This document shows, piece after piece, positions 7,968 to 16,312 of a stretch of 32,618 bases of DNA. Location of the stretch: NCBI GenBank assembly GCA_027485285.1, contig JAIXRH010000015.1:1-32618 (forward strand), written 5' to 3'. The notes under the pieces were generated by a model that saw only the letters and a program-made list of their open reading frames with translations, searched no databases and was not told where the DNA came from. The DNA comes from Comamonadaceae bacterium. GTDB lineage: Bacteria; Pseudomonadota; Gammaproteobacteria; Burkholderiales; Burkholderiaceae_C. Position 1 is the first letter of the stretch. Each line of letters begins with the position of its first letter. The position numbers were made by a program, and so were the translations under genes.

Positions 7968-10900
7968 ATGAGCAACACGCCAGCCCTTCCCATCGAACAA
8001 CCCGGCCTTGATCGCCTGTCCAAATCGTTCGAGCCAGCCGCCCTTGAAGCCCATTGGGGCCCCGAGTGGGAAAAACGCGGCTATGGTGTCGCTGGTTTTC
8101 GGGGCACGGGCGCCCCAGCTGCGGATACCCCAGCGTTTGCCATTCAGCTGCCCCCACCCAATGTGACCGGCACCTTGCACATGGGCCATGCGTTCAACCA
8201 AACCATCATGGACAGCTTGACGCGCTACCACCGCATGTCGGGCTTTAACACCGCCTGGATTCCCGGCACCGACCACGCGGGCATTGCCACGCAAATTGTG
8301 GTCGAGCGCCAGCTGCAAGCCCAAGGCATCAGCCGCCACGACATGGGCACCAGCCCCGCCGAAGCCCGCAAGAACTTTGTGAGCAAGGTGTGGGAGTGGA
8401 AAGAAGAATCGGGCAGCACCATCACCAGCCAAATGCGCCGCATGGGCGACAGCGTGGACTGGAGCCGTGAGTACTTCACGATGGATCCCAAGCTCTCTAA
8501 AACGGTGACTGAAACCTTTGTGCAGTTGTACGAGCAAGGCCTGATTTACCGCGGCAAGCGCTTGGTCAACTGGGACCCCGTGCTGATGAGCGCGGTGTCT
8601 GACCTGGAAGTCGAGAGCGAAGAAGAAGACGGCTCCATGTGGCACATCCGCTACGACCTGGTGGACCCAGATGGCAGTCTCGCAGCTGCGGGTTTAGGCT
8701 CACTCACCGTGGCCACCACCCGTCCCGAAACCCTGCTGGGCGACGTGGCCGTGATGGTGCACCCCGAAGACGAGCGCTACAGCGCGCTGATCGGCAAGCA
8801 AGTCCATCTGCCTTTGTGCAGCCGCACCATCCCCGTGATTGCCGACGACTACGTGGACAAAGACTTTGGCACTGGCGTGGTGAAGGTCACGCCCGCGCAC
8901 GACACCAACGACTACGCCGTGGGCCAGCGCCATAAGCTAGAGATGATTTGCGTGCTGAACTTGGACGCCACCATCAACCACAACGCGCCCGAAAAATACC
9001 GTGGCCTCGACCGCTTTGTGGCCCGCAAGGCTGTGGTGGCCGACCTCGAAGCCGCTGGCCATTTGGTCGAGGTGAAGAAACACAAGCTCATGGTGCCCCG
9101 CTGCGCCCGCACCGGCCAAGTGATTGAGCCCATGCTGACCGACCAATGGTTTGTCGCCATGAACCAAGTGGGCCAAGGCGATGCCACAGGCAAGAGCATC
9201 GCCCAAAAAGCCATCGACGCAGTGCAGTCTGGCGAAGTGAGCTTTGTCCCCGAGAACTGGGTGAATACCTATAACCAATGGATGAACAACATCCAAGACT
9301 GGTGCATCAGCCGCCAGCTCTGGTGGGGCCATCAAATCCCCGCGTGGTACGACGAAGACGGCAACGTCTACGTGGCACGTGATGAAGCCGAAGCGCAAGC
9401 CAAGGCACCGGGTAAAACTTTGAAGCGTGACGAAGACGTGCTGGACACTTGGTACTCGAGCGCTCTGGTGCCATTCAGCACCATGGGTTGGCCATTAGCT
9501 GGCGAAGGTGCCGGAGCCGGACGCAGCGACATTGCGAGCGAAGCGAGTGGGAGCAAGACCGGTTCTGGCACCCTCGCCAGCGGCATGACGGACTACGACC
9601 TGTATTTGCCTTCCAGCGTTTTGGTCACGGGCTACGACATCATCTTCTTCTGGGTCGCCCGCATGATCATGATGACCACGCACTTCACGGGGCGTGTTCC
9701 TTTCAAGCATGTCTACATCCACGGCTTGGTGTTGGACGCACAAGGCAAGAAGATGAGCAAATCTGAGGGCAATGTGCTTGACCCTGTGGATTTGATCGAC
9801 GGCATTACCTTGGAGCCTTTGCTCGACAAGCGCACCCAAGGTTTGCGCAAGCCCGAGACTGCCCCCAAGGTGCGCAAGCAAACCGAAAAAGAATTCCCTG
9901 AAGGCATTCCCGCTTACGGCGCGGATGCGTTGCGCTTCACCTTTGCCGCACTCGCGTCACTGGGCCGTAGCATCAACTTTGACAGCAAACGCTGCGAGGG
10001 CTACCGCAACTTCTGTAACAAAGTGTGGAACGCCTCACGCTTTGTACTGATGAACTGCGAAGGCCAAGACTGCGGTTTGAAAGAGCACACCAAAGCCGAG
10101 TGCGTGGTCGGTGGCCCAGCCCATGGCTATTTGAAGTTCAGCCAAGCGGACCGCTGGATTGTGTCTAAGCTGCAACGTGTGGAAGCTGAGGTGGCCAAGG
10201 GCTTCGCCGAGTACCGCCTCGACAACGTGGCCAACACGATTTACGACTTTGTGTGGAATGAGTTCTGTGATTGGTATTTGGAAATTGCCAAGGTGCAAAT
10301 TCAACAAGGTGGCGCCGCACCAAACCGTGAAGAAGGACTGGCCGCCCAAAGGGCGACTCGCCGCACCCTCATTCGCACACTCGAAACCATTCTGCGTTTG
10401 GCCCACCCCATCACGCCCTTCATCACCGAAGAGCTTTGGCAAACGGTGGCTGTTGTGGCCGGTCGCGTCAAAGCGGATGACAAAGCAGCGTCCATCAGCA
10501 TCTCGGCTTACCCTGTGAGCCAGCCTGAACGCATTGACGAACATGCCGAGGCCCATGTGGCCCGCGTCAAGTCGCTGGTCGATGCCTGCCGTAACTTGCG
10601 CGGCGAGATGGGTGTGTCACCCGCCACGCGCATGCCTTTGTTTGCTTTGGCTGGCAGTGCCGAAGAGCATGCCTTTATGCAAGGCGTGGCCCCTGTGTTG
10701 CAAGCTTTAGCCAAGCTCAGCGAAGTCAAAGTGTTTGACGACGAAGCCGCTTGGTCTGCCGCCGCACAAGCTGCACCTGTGGCCGTGATTGGCGAGTTGC
10801 GTGTGTGCCTGTTCATCGAAGTGGACGTGGCCGCCGAGAAGATCCGCTTGGGCAAAGAAGTCGACCGCTTGCAAAACGAAATCACCAAGGCAGGCGCCAA

Positions 10901-11027
10901 GCTCAGCAACGAGGCCTTCGTGGCCAAAGCACCGCCTGCCGTGATTGACGAAGCCAAGAAGCGCGTGGCCGAGTTCACCGCCACCTTGACCAAGGTGCAG
11001 GCGCAACTTGTCAAATTAAAGTCATAA
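7968..11027 (+). CDS. valS: valyl-tRNA synthetase
   Basis: ValS charges tRNA-Val in the cytoplasm. This class I synthetase of 1019 residues has the HIGH signature as HMGH (71-74, after PPPNVTGTL), the editing domain in the middle, the KMSKS loop (595-599) and a C-terminal coiled coil (last ~65 residues). The ATG at 7968 ([12 protein letters not shown]) is preferred; the frame is open back to 7872, but those 32 residues are unlike the family. No clear ribosome-binding site precedes it. The odd feature is a Gly/Ala/Ser-rich stretch at residues 511-538, between STMGWPL and [17 protein letters not shown], where other ValS proteins have only a short linker. It is encoded by an 84-bp imperfect palindrome listed separately. 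Confidence 0.96.
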   Translation: MSNTPALPIEQPGLDRLSKSFEPAALEAHWGPEWEKRGYGVAGFRGTGAPAADTPAFAIQLPPPNVTGTLHMGHAFNQTIMDSLTRYHRMSGFNTAWIPGTDHAGIATQIVVERQLQAQGISRHDMGTSPAEARKNFVSKVWEWKEESGSTITSQMRRMGDSVDWSREYFTMDPKLSKTVTETFVQLYEQGLIYRGKRLVNWDPVLMSAVSDLEVESEEEDGSMWHIRYDLVDPDGSLAAAGLGSLTVATTRPETLLGDVAVMVHPEDERYSALIGKQVHLPLCSRTIPVIADDYVDKDFGTGVVKVTPAHDTNDYAVGQRHKLEMICVLNLDATINHNAPEKYRGLDRFVARKAVVADLEAAGHLVEVKKHKLMVPRCARTGQVIEPMLTDQWFVAMNQVGQGDATGKSIAQKAIDAVQSGEVSFVPENWVNTYNQWMNNIQDWCISRQLWWGHQIPAWYDEDGNVYVARDEAEAQAKAPGKTLKRDEDVLDTWYSSALVPFSTMGWPLAGEGAGAGRSDIASEASGSKTGSGTLASGMTDYDLYLPSSVLVTGYDIIFFWVARMIMMTTHFTGRVPFKHVYIHGLVLDAQGKKMSKSEGNVLDPVDLIDGITLEPLLDKRTQGLRKPETAPKVRKQTEKEFPEGIPAYGADALRFTFAALASLGRSINFDSKRCEGYRNFCNKVWNASRFVLMNCEGQDCGLKEHTKAECVVGGPAHGYLKFSQADRWIVSKLQRVEAEVAKGFAEYRLDNVANTIYDFVWNEFCDWYLEIAKVQIQQGGAAPNREEGLAAQRATRRTLIRTLETILRLAHPITPFITEELWQTVAVVAGRVKADDKAASISISAYPVSQPERIDEHAEAHVARVKSLVDACRNLRGEMGVSPATRMPLFALAGSAEEHAFMQGVAPVLQALAKLSEVKVFDDEAAWSAAAQAAPVAVIGELRVCLFIEVDVAAEKIRLGKEVDRLQNEITKAGAKLSNEAFVAKAPPAVIDEAKKRVAEFTATLTKVQAQLVKLKS
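9498..9581. repeat. 84-bp palindromic element inserted in frame in valS
   Basis: Arms at 9498-9520 and 9559-9581 are inverted repeats of 23 bp with 20 matches, separated by 38 bp that contain GCGAGCGAAGCGAG. The element is exactly 28 codons long and begins and ends on codon boundaries. It encodes a Gly/Ala/Ser-rich stretch with no counterpart in typical ValS. Size, symmetry and in-frame position recall the palindromic elements found inside Rickettsia genes, but no second copy is visible in this window, so mobility is an inference. Confidence 0.65.
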
Positions 11028-11068
11028 AGCTTCCGTAAAATTGTCACAAAAATAATTTTCAAAACGAC

Positions 11069-11968
11069 ATGACAAAACCTCTCACCAAAGCCGTTTTCCC
11101 TGTTGCTGGCATGGGCACACGCTTCTTGCCCGCCACCAAAGCCAGTCCCAAAGAAATGCTGACGGTGGTGGACAAGCCGCTCATCCAATACGCGGTGGAA
11201 GAGGCCTATGAGGCCGGTATCCGTGAAATGATTTTTGTCACGGGCCGCAGCAAACGCGCCATCGAAGACCACTTTGACATGGCCTACGAGTTGGAAACCG
11301 AACTCGAAGCCGCTGGCAAACACGCCCTGCTCGACATCGTGCGCAGCGTGCAACCCGACGACATGCAGTGCGTGTACGTGCGCCAATCGCGTGCACTTGG
11401 CTTGGGCCACGCCGTGTTGTGTGCGGAGCACTTGGTAGGCGACGAGCCTTTCGCCGTGCTGCTGGCTGACGACTTGATGCGCGGCAAAGCCGGTGGCCCT
11501 GGCGTGTTGAAGCAGATGGCGGAAGTGTTTGCCCGCACGCAGTCGTCTGTGCTGGCTGTGCAAGACGTGCCCCTTGAGCATGTGCACCGCTACGGTGTGG
11601 TGGCGGGCACGGACATTGGCAACCGCTTGGTCGACATTCAACAAATGGTGGAAAAACCAAAGGCCGAAGTGGCGCCCTCACGCACCACGGTGGCGGGTCG
11701 CTACATCTTGACTCCAGCGGTGTTCGAGCGCATCCGCGCAGGCGGCCGAGGCGTGCAAGGTGAAATTCAACTCACAGACGGCATTGCGGGTTTGTTGGCC
11801 ACAGAAAAGGTATTGGCCTACGCCTACGAAGGCAAGCGCTTTGATTGCGGCAGCAAAGTGGGCTTCTTGCAAGCCAGCGTCGAGTTGGCTTTAGAGAACC
11901 GGGAAGTGGGTGCTGAGTTTCGGGATTACCTCAAACAACTCAACATCGCGTCATTCAACGTCGCTTAA
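11069..11968 (+). CDS. galU: UTP-glucose-1-phosphate uridylyltransferase
   Basis: GalU makes UDP-glucose from UTP and glucose-1-phosphate, feeding envelope polysaccharide and galactose metabolism. The 299-residue protein starts with the nucleotide-binding signature [22 protein letters not shown] (about 10-31), and has the expected [19 protein letters not shown] and [12 protein letters not shown] segments. Length is normal. It follows valS by 41 bp with no terminator visible between them, so read-through from valS is possible. Its last 14 bp overlap the end of the convergent tusA-like gene. Confidence 0.95.
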   Translation: MTKPLTKAVFPVAGMGTRFLPATKASPKEMLTVVDKPLIQYAVEEAYEAGIREMIFVTGRSKRAIEDHFDMAYELETELEAAGKHALLDIVRSVQPDDMQCVYVRQSRALGLGHAVLCAEHLVGDEPFAVLLADDLMRGKAGGPGVLKQMAEVFARTQSSVLAVQDVPLEHVHRYGVVAGTDIGNRLVDIQQMVEKPKAEVAPSRTTVAGRYILTPAVFERIRAGGRGVQGEIQLTDGIAGLLATEKVLAYAYEGKRFDCGSKVGFLQASVELALENREVGAEFRDYLKQLNIASFNVA

Positions 11969-12182
11969 GAATGTGCACAAAGTCGCTGCCTTCGGTGGTT
12001 TGCGACAGCAACTCATGGCCAGTCTGCTTGGCAAACGCCGCAAAGTCACGCACCGAGCCTGTGTCGGTGGACAGCACCTTCAGCAACTGACCGCTCTCCA
12101 TGGCGGTCAGCGCCTTTTTGGCTTTCAAAATGGGCAGCGGGCAATTCAGGCCGCGCGTGTCCAACTCTAGGTCGATGTTCAT
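11955..12182 (-). CDS. tusA: TusA/SirA-like sulfur carrier protein
   Basis: A 75-residue protein of the TusA (SirA/YeeD) family. The sulfur-accepting Cys 14 sits in the family motif CPxP as [14 protein letters not shown]. TusA-type proteins pass persulfide sulfur from cysteine desulfurase to tRNA thiolation or other sulfur uses. The ATG overlaps the cysM stop as ATGA, so the two genes are co-transcribed and translationally coupled; a sulfur carrier beside a cysteine synthase is a sensible pairing. The 3' end overlaps convergent galU by 14 bp. Whether it serves tRNA thio-modification or another sulfur route cannot be decided here. Confidence 0.88.
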   Translation of the reverse strand: MNIDLELDTRGLNCPLPILKAKKALTAMESGQLLKVLSTDTGSVRDFAAFAKQTGHELLSQTTEGSDFVHILKRR

Positions 12183-13093
12183 GCGGGAAACACCCCTGTC
12201 GACAAGTAGCGATCGCCACGGTCACACACAATGAAGGCAATCGTTGCGTTCTCAACCTGCTGCGCTATTTGCAACGCGACCCAACATGCACCTGCCGCGG
12301 AGATGCCTGCAAAAATGCCCTCTTCACGCGCCATGCGTCGGCACATTTCTTCGGCGTCGTCTTGGCTGACGTAGACTAATTCATCCACGTTGCTGGCGTC
12401 GTAAATTTTAGGTAAGTACTCTTGTGGCCATTTGCGAATGCCAGGAATGCGAGAGCCCTCCAAGGGCTGCGCGCCGATGATGCGAATCGCTGGGTTCTTG
12501 GATTTCAAAAAGCGCGACACACCCGTGATGGTGCCCGTGGTCCCCATGGCGCTCACGAAATGCGTGATGCGACCCTGCGTTTGATCCCACAATTCTGGGC
12601 CAGTGGTCTCAAAGTGAATGCGCGGGTTGTCTGCGTTGGCAAACTGATCCAGCACGCGGCCCTTGCCTTCGGTTTGCATGCGCTCAGCCAAGTCGCGGGC
12701 GTATTCCATGCCGCCGCTTTTGGGTGTCAAGATCAACTCCGCGCCAAACGCCTTCATGGTTTGCGCACGCTCAATCGACAAGTCCTCGGGCATGATCAGC
12801 ACCATGCGATAGCCCTTGATGGCCGCCGCCATGGCCAGCGCAATGCCGGTGTTGCCGGAAGTGGCTTCAATCAAAGTGTCGCCTGGCTTGATGTCGCCAC
12901 GCTCTTGCGCGCACTGAATCATGGACAAAGCGGGACGGTCTTTCACCGAACCAGCGGGGTTGTTGCCTTCAAGTTTGCCCAAAAGCACGTTGCCACGTCG
13001 CGCATTGTCTGCCGCACCTAAACGCTGCAGAGCGACCAATGGCGTCTTGCCAACTGCGTCTTCGATGGTGGGGTAAATCATGTCTGAATTCAT
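12179..13093 (-). CDS. cysM: cysteine synthase B
   Basis: CysM joins O-acetylserine with sulfide or thiosulfate to make cysteine or S-sulfocysteine, using PLP. The 304-residue protein has the PLP lysine Lys 51 in NPAGSVKDRPAL, the phosphate loop SGNTG (79-83) and the MGTTGTITGVSRF stretch. The segments IPGIRKWPQEYLP and CDRGDRYLSTGVF match the CysM branch and not CysK. The ATG at 13093 is used; a second ATG at 13081 (MIYPTIED) is also possible. It is the first gene of the cysM-tusA pair. A 13-bp hairpin lies 28 bp upstream of its start. Confidence 0.94.
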   Translation of the reverse strand: MNSDMIYPTIEDAVGKTPLVALQRLGAADNARRGNVLLGKLEGNNPAGSVKDRPALSMIQCAQERGDIKPGDTLIEATSGNTGIALAMAAAIKGYRMVLIMPEDLSIERAQTMKAFGAELILTPKSGGMEYARDLAERMQTEGKGRVLDQFANADNPRIHFETTGPELWDQTQGRITHFVSAMGTTGTITGVSRFLKSKNPAIRIIGAQPLEGSRIPGIRKWPQEYLPKIYDASNVDELVYVSQDDAEEMCRRMAREEGIFAGISAAGACWVALQIAQQVENATIAFIVCDRGDRYLSTGVFPA

Positions 13094-13120
13094 AGGCCAC
13101 TACTGTGCCACAAGTTGCCC

Positions 13121-13151
13121 TTCACGAGGGTTTGCCTGAAACCCTCGTGAA
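13121..13151. terminator. strong 13-bp hairpin between small gene and cysM
   Basis: TTCACGAGGGTTT (13121-13133) and its exact complement AAACCCTCGTGAA (13139-13151) flank a 5-base loop. On the plus strand TGCTTTTTC follows, giving a short T-run; on the minus strand, where the flanking genes are read, no T-run follows. It lies 3' of the small minus-strand gene and 5' of cysM, so it may end or stabilise the small transcript. Confidence 0.5.
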
Positions 13152-13171
13152 TGCTTTTTCGGGCGGTCGAT

Positions 13172-13390
13172 TTAACTCGGCGCAGATATTTTTTTGTGGA
13201 TTTGAATTCCTCTGAAAGGCGCCTTGGCAGCTTCTGGGAAATTATTGTTCTCCACATACGTGCTGGCGTAGTCGCCCATGTATTGATCGCCGATGGCGTG
13301 CGACCCCGTTTGACTGGGCACATACAGCGCATCAGACAGGCGGCGAAACAGCCCCATCACAGGCATACAAAGCAGTTTGATAGAAGTCAT
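13172..13390 (-). CDS. small protein of unknown function with strong ribosome-binding site
   Basis: A 72-residue frame starts with ATG at 13390 (MTSIKLLCMPVMGLFRRL) and stops at 13172. The start is preceded by AAGGAGG (13404-13398) at a spacing of seven bases, among the best Shine-Dalgarno sequences in the window, which is the main evidence that it is real. The N-terminus is hydrophobic with two arginines (residues 1-18) and could be amphipathic or membrane-associated; the rest is polar (GDQYMGDYASTYVENNNFP). I do not recognise the family. It stands alone between cysM and the tRNA gene, with a 15-bp palindrome just upstream of its ribosome-binding site and a strong hairpin after its stop. The surroundings are visibly richer in A+T than the neighbouring genes. 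Confidence 0.65.
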   Translation of the reverse strand: MTSIKLLCMPVMGLFRRLSDALYVPSQTGSHAIGDQYMGDYASTYVENNNFPEAAKAPFRGIQIHKKISAPS

Positions 13391-13410
13391 TACCAATCCT
13401 CCTTGAAAGA

Positions 13411-13425
13411 TATAAACAGTTTATA
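13411..13425. promoter_or_regulatory. palindrome upstream of the small gene
   Basis: TATAAACAGTTTATA is a perfect 7+1+7 inverted repeat, six bases upstream of the AAGGAGG of the small minus-strand gene. It lies where a -10 element or operator would be expected. A second looser inverted repeat (ATTAAC 13451-13456, GTTAAT 13472-13477) lies further upstream. The remaining sequence to 13575 shows no gene. Confidence 0.4.
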
Positions 13426-13575
13426 CCGTTTCAAAAGAAATCTGCATAGCATTAACCACTTCATAATCATTGTTAATAACCTGCGCCCGCAAACCAAAAA
13501 ATTGCAGCTTTGCTAACCTGACTACTCAAACCTAGCCATCATTGGCTGCCATCAAGAACTCCGTGAAATATGTGT

Positions 13576-13581
13576 CATAAT
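13576..13581 (+). promoter_or_regulatory. possible -10 element of tRNA-Leu
   Basis: CATAAT (one mismatch from TATAAT) ends 18 bases before the mature tRNA start, leaving room for a short 5' leader. No good -35 hexamer is seen at 16-18 bp spacing, so only the -10 is proposed. Confidence 0.3.
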
Positions 13582-13599
13582 CCTTTCCTTCTCTCCCGT

Positions 13600-13684
13600 G
13601 CCCGGGTGGTGAAATTGGTAGACGCAGGGGACTCAAAATCCCCCGCCGCGAGGCGTGCCGGTTCGATTCCGGCCCCGGGCACCA
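13600..13684 (+). tRNA. tRNA-Leu (anticodon CAA)
   Basis: The 85-base sequence folds as a class II tRNA. The acceptor stem pairs GCCCGGG with CCCGGGC and is followed by ACCA, so the CCA end is encoded. The anticodon stem GGGGA/TCCCC holds the loop CTCAAAA, giving anticodon CAA, which reads UUG leucine codons. A long variable arm (CGCCGCGAGGCG region) and the T-loop GGTTCGATTCC are present. Confidence 0.97.
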
Positions 13685-13685
13685 T

Positions 13686-13701
13686 CGGTAAGCTTTTACC
13701 G
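13686..13701 (+). other. hairpin directly after tRNA-Leu
   Basis: CGGTAA-GCTT-TTACCG is a perfect 6-bp stem with a 4-base loop starting two bases after the tRNA 3' end. No T-run follows, so it may be a processing signal or a weak terminator between the tRNA and the repeat-protein gene. Confidence 0.4.
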
Positions 13702-13732
13702 TCCTGACTCGGTGGCGACGCTTTCAAATCCT

Positions 13733-15064
13733 ATGAATGACGACGACTTTTCCAACATAGTCAGAAGCGGCTCCGAGCACAGCGTCTCTGTTTCCGAGAC
13801 GACTGGCAACGCCAAAACCCCCAAGAATTTTGTTGTCTCCCATGAGCAAGAGACGCAAGCGCGCAAACTCGCCTTTGAACAAAAAGCGCTTGCAGCATTA
13901 GAGGCGCAAAAAGCTTTGTCAGACGTGTTGGCTGAACACGCACAACAAGACCTAGCCAACGACGGCGCGCAAAACGCCAACATTCAAAAAGTTGCTGACG
14001 ATCAAGCTGCGGACAACCTCCAAAAATTGACCGCTGCTGGCGCGACGAAGCCAAATGTCCAAAATGTGAGCACCGACGGGCTTGAAGCCAACGTGCAGCA
14101 GGTCAGCGCAGACAAAATTCACGAGAACATCCAAGCACTTGGCACCAACAAAGGCATCGCAGCCAATGTCCAAAACATCTCAGCAGATGCGATAGCTGCC
14201 AATGTACAAAGTATCAGCAATGGCCATATCGCAGCCAATACACAGAACATTGCTGGCGAAAAAGGCATTCAAACCAATCGTCAAGGCATCCCAACAGATG
14301 TGATTGCACCCCATGTGGAGGGCATTCCCGTTGGCAACATTGCGACCAACATTCAAGACATACCTGTTGGGAGCGTTGCAGCAAATGTGCAAGATATCAA
14401 TAGAAAATCACTAAGCAATAACAACCAGGCGATTCCACAAGAAAAAATTGCGCAACAAAACCAAGGTTCAGACCTCGGCAGAACCAACAGTCCTCATCTG
14501 CAAGACCAACCGCAGACCAATACAAACTCAAATCGCCAAGCACTCAGCCAAGATGGCAACACCCAGAAGAATGCCAGCATTGCCACCAAAGCCTCGGACA
14601 ACAACGACCCAACGGTAGCCAAGCCAGGCGTTCAAGACAACAAGCAATCCCTGGACCAGGGCAAGCTCGCCAGCAACCAACAAAACTTTGCTCCTGCGCC
14701 TGGCATCACCACCAACCGCCAAGGCGTTGACAACGGCAAGATACAGCCCCACTTCGAACAAGTGCAAACTGGCTCTCTTGCGCGTAAAAAAGTCGACTTC
14801 TCAACCCCTCAAGACAACCGCAACCACCCCCCTTCGCTCATCAAGGCAACTGGTGCGCGAGCAGCCTTGAATGCCACAGAACAGCAACAGGCACAGCTCG
14901 AAAAACTGCATGCGAAAGACGCTTTCCATGGACGGTTAGTAGGGATCAAGCAAAACGTCGATGATTTGAACAACCGCCTGACAGATTTAGAAGAACAGGT
15001 TCACGCGGATGATGCCAAACTGGAAAAAGGCAATCCAGAAGACTTCGACGTCAACCTCGACTAA
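13733..15064 (+). CDS. unknown protein made of about 22 twelve-residue repeats
   Basis: From the ATG at 13733 this is a 443-residue protein; the frame is open further upstream but only through the tRNA gene. I do not recognise it. Residues 1-35 are polar and disordered-looking, 36-77 are rich in Ala, Gln, Glu and Lys and likely helical, and 83-351 form a repeat array. After a short Pro-rich link, residues 375-432 are again helical, with heptad-like spacing in the stretch LVGIKQNVDDLNNRLTDL. The C-terminus is acidic (EKGNPEDFDVNLD). There is no signal peptide or membrane segment, so it should be cytoplasmic unless exported by another route. No strong ribosome-binding site is visible at 13733. 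Helical ends around a repeat domain suggest a structural, scaffold or filament-forming role, which is inference only. It follows tRNA-Leu by 48 bp on the same strand. Confidence 0.8.
   Translation: MNDDDFSNIVRSGSEHSVSVSETTGNAKTPKNFVVSHEQETQARKLAFEQKALAALEAQKALSDVLAEHAQQDLANDGAQNANIQKVADDQAADNLQKLTAAGATKPNVQNVSTDGLEANVQQVSADKIHENIQALGTNKGIAANVQNISADAIAANVQSISNGHIAANTQNIAGEKGIQTNRQGIPTDVIAPHVEGIPVGNIATNIQDIPVGSVAANVQDINRKSLSNNNQAIPQEKIAQQNQGSDLGRTNSPHLQDQPQTNTNSNRQALSQDGNTQKNASIATKASDNNDPTVAKPGVQDNKQSLDQGKLASNQQNFAPAPGITTNRQGVDNGKIQPHFEQVQTGSLARKKVDFSTPQDNRNHPPSLIKATGARAALNATEQQQAQLEKLHAKDAFHGRLVGIKQNVDDLNNRLTDLEEQVHADDAKLEKGNPEDFDVNLD
13979..14785 (+). repeat. tandem 12-residue (36-bp) coding repeats
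   Basis: About 22 units run from residue 83 to 351 of the encoded protein. The consensus is N-[VIR]-Q-x-[IV]-x-x-x-x-[IL]-x-[AT], best seen at residues 108-217. Units of 13 residues occur at 95, 132, 169, 254 and 315. Units between 242 and 302 are the most degraded. DNA of neighbouring units has diverged more than the residue pattern, which points to selection on the protein. Confidence 0.85.
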
Positions 15065-15119
15065 GGGGGCTTGTCACTCAGATGCCAAGCCTATGAAGCA
15101 TCTCTGATTACGATACAAG

Positions 15120-15146
15120 CCTGCCACATGCGCAGGTATTTTTTGG
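15120..15146 (+). terminator. possible terminator after the repeat-protein gene
   Basis: CCTGC (15120-15124) and GCAGG (15132-15136) form a 5-bp stem with a 7-base loop, followed by TATTTTTTGG. The stem is short, and the T-run merges with the ribosome-binding site of the next gene. A larger inverted pair (GGCTTGT at 15068-15074, ACAAGCC at 15115-15121) encloses another stem (AGATGC/GCATCT), so the 3' region may fold in more than one way. Confidence 0.4.
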
Positions 15147-15153
15147 AGTTTCT

Positions 15154-16275
15154 GTGAGCCACCTCTTTTCTGAATTCACCCTCACCTCGCCCCGCGGGCC
15201 GATCACCTTGGCCAACCGCGCCATCGTGGCGCCCATGTGCCAATACTCGGCTGACAACGGCCAAGCCACCGACTGGCACCTGATGCACTGGGGCAGTTTG
15301 CTCAACAGCGGCGCGGCCATGTTCTTCATCGAGGCAACAGCCGTGGAGCCTGAAGGACGCATCACGCCCCAGTGTTTGGGGCTTTGGGACGATGCCACGT
15401 CTGCCGCCTTGCAAGACAAGCTGCACCGCGCACGCAAGTTGGCACCCAAGGTGCCTGTGTGCATCCAGCTCGCCCACGCCGGCCGCAAAGCTTCCAGCGC
15501 CGCGCCTTGGCAGGGCGGTCAGCTGCTCAAGCCTGAGCAAGGCGGTTGGCCCACGGTGGCACCATCCGCGATTGCGCACTTGACGCAAGAAACCGCGCCG
15601 CACGAACTAGACAGCCAAGGTTTAGCACGCATCAAGCAAGCCTTTGCCAAAGCCGCTCAACGCGCCGAAGCCATGGGCATTGAGGCGATCGAGCTGCACA
15701 GCGCACATGGCTATTTGTTGCACCAATTTTTATCACCCATCGCCAACCAACGCACCGACGCCTACGGTGGCAACTTTGATAACCGCACACGTTTTCCGAT
15801 GGAAGTGTTTGAGGCCGTGCGTGCGGTCTACAAAGGTTCGCTGGGCATGCGTATCTCCGCTTCAGACTGGGTGGAGAATGGTTGGACACCAGAAGAAACT
15901 GCTGACTTTTCGCTGCGCTTAAAGCTCGCAGGCGCAGACTTTGTGCACATCTCATCGGGCGGCGTGGCCGCTCAGCAAAAGATTGCGATTGGCCCTGACT
16001 ACCAAGTGCCTTTCGCCAAACTCGTGAAGCAAAAAACGGGCATGCCCACCATCACGGTAGGCCTGATCACCGAGCCGCAACAAGCCGAAGACATTTTGGT
16101 GCGCGGCGACGCCGACCTGATTGCGTTGGCCCGTGCCTTTCTTTACAAACCCCGCTGGGTGTGGGAAGCCGCCGCCGCCCTGCACGGCAAGGTGCAAGCC
16201 AGCCCGCAATACTGGCGCTGCATGCCGCGTGAAGCGCAAGGCATTTTTGATGCGGTGCAAATGGGGCAGCGCTAA
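15154..16275 (+). CDS. old yellow enzyme family NADH:flavin oxidoreductase (YqjM type)
   Basis: A 373-residue FMN enzyme of the old yellow enzyme family, which reduces activated C=C bonds with NAD(P)H. It fits the YqjM/XenA class: Cys 29 and Tyr 31 in PMCQYSA, HAGRK (108-112), substrate-binding His 182 and His 185 in LHSAHGYLLHQFLSP, and RTDAYGG (200-206). The GTG at 15154 has GGAG at 15145-15148, five bases upstream, and homologues begin with the same sequence, so a GTG start is likely. A Bug-type solute-binding protein gene follows 37 bp later with its own ribosome-binding site. The physiological substrate is not known. Confidence 0.88.
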   Translation: MSHLFSEFTLTSPRGPITLANRAIVAPMCQYSADNGQATDWHLMHWGSLLNSGAAMFFIEATAVEPEGRITPQCLGLWDDATSAALQDKLHRARKLAPKVPVCIQLAHAGRKASSAAPWQGGQLLKPEQGGWPTVAPSAIAHLTQETAPHELDSQGLARIKQAFAKAAQRAEAMGIEAIELHSAHGYLLHQFLSPIANQRTDAYGGNFDNRTRFPMEVFEAVRAVYKGSLGMRISASDWVENGWTPEETADFSLRLKLAGADFVHISSGGVAAQQKIAIGPDYQVPFAKLVKQKTGMPTITVGLITEPQQAEDILVRGDADLIALARAFLYKPRWVWEAAAALHGKVQASPQYWRCMPREAQGIFDAVQMGQR

Positions 16276-16312
16276 GCACCCCGTGCCAAAGATGAAACAC
16301 ACAGGAGACACC

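Noticed and set aside
13151-13516. 121-codon plus-strand frame between cysM and the tRNA
   Set aside because: It runs antisense across the small minus-strand gene that has the strong ribosome-binding site, and it has no initiation signal of its own.
13655-13732. Start of the repeat protein inside tRNA-Leu
   Set aside because: The extra 26 residues are a translation of the tRNA 3' half; the ATG at 13733 outside the tRNA is more credible.
13979-14785. CRISPR array reading of the 36-bp repeats
   Set aside because: The 36-bp periodicity is coding, units are contiguous with no spacers, and the DNA repeats are diverged.
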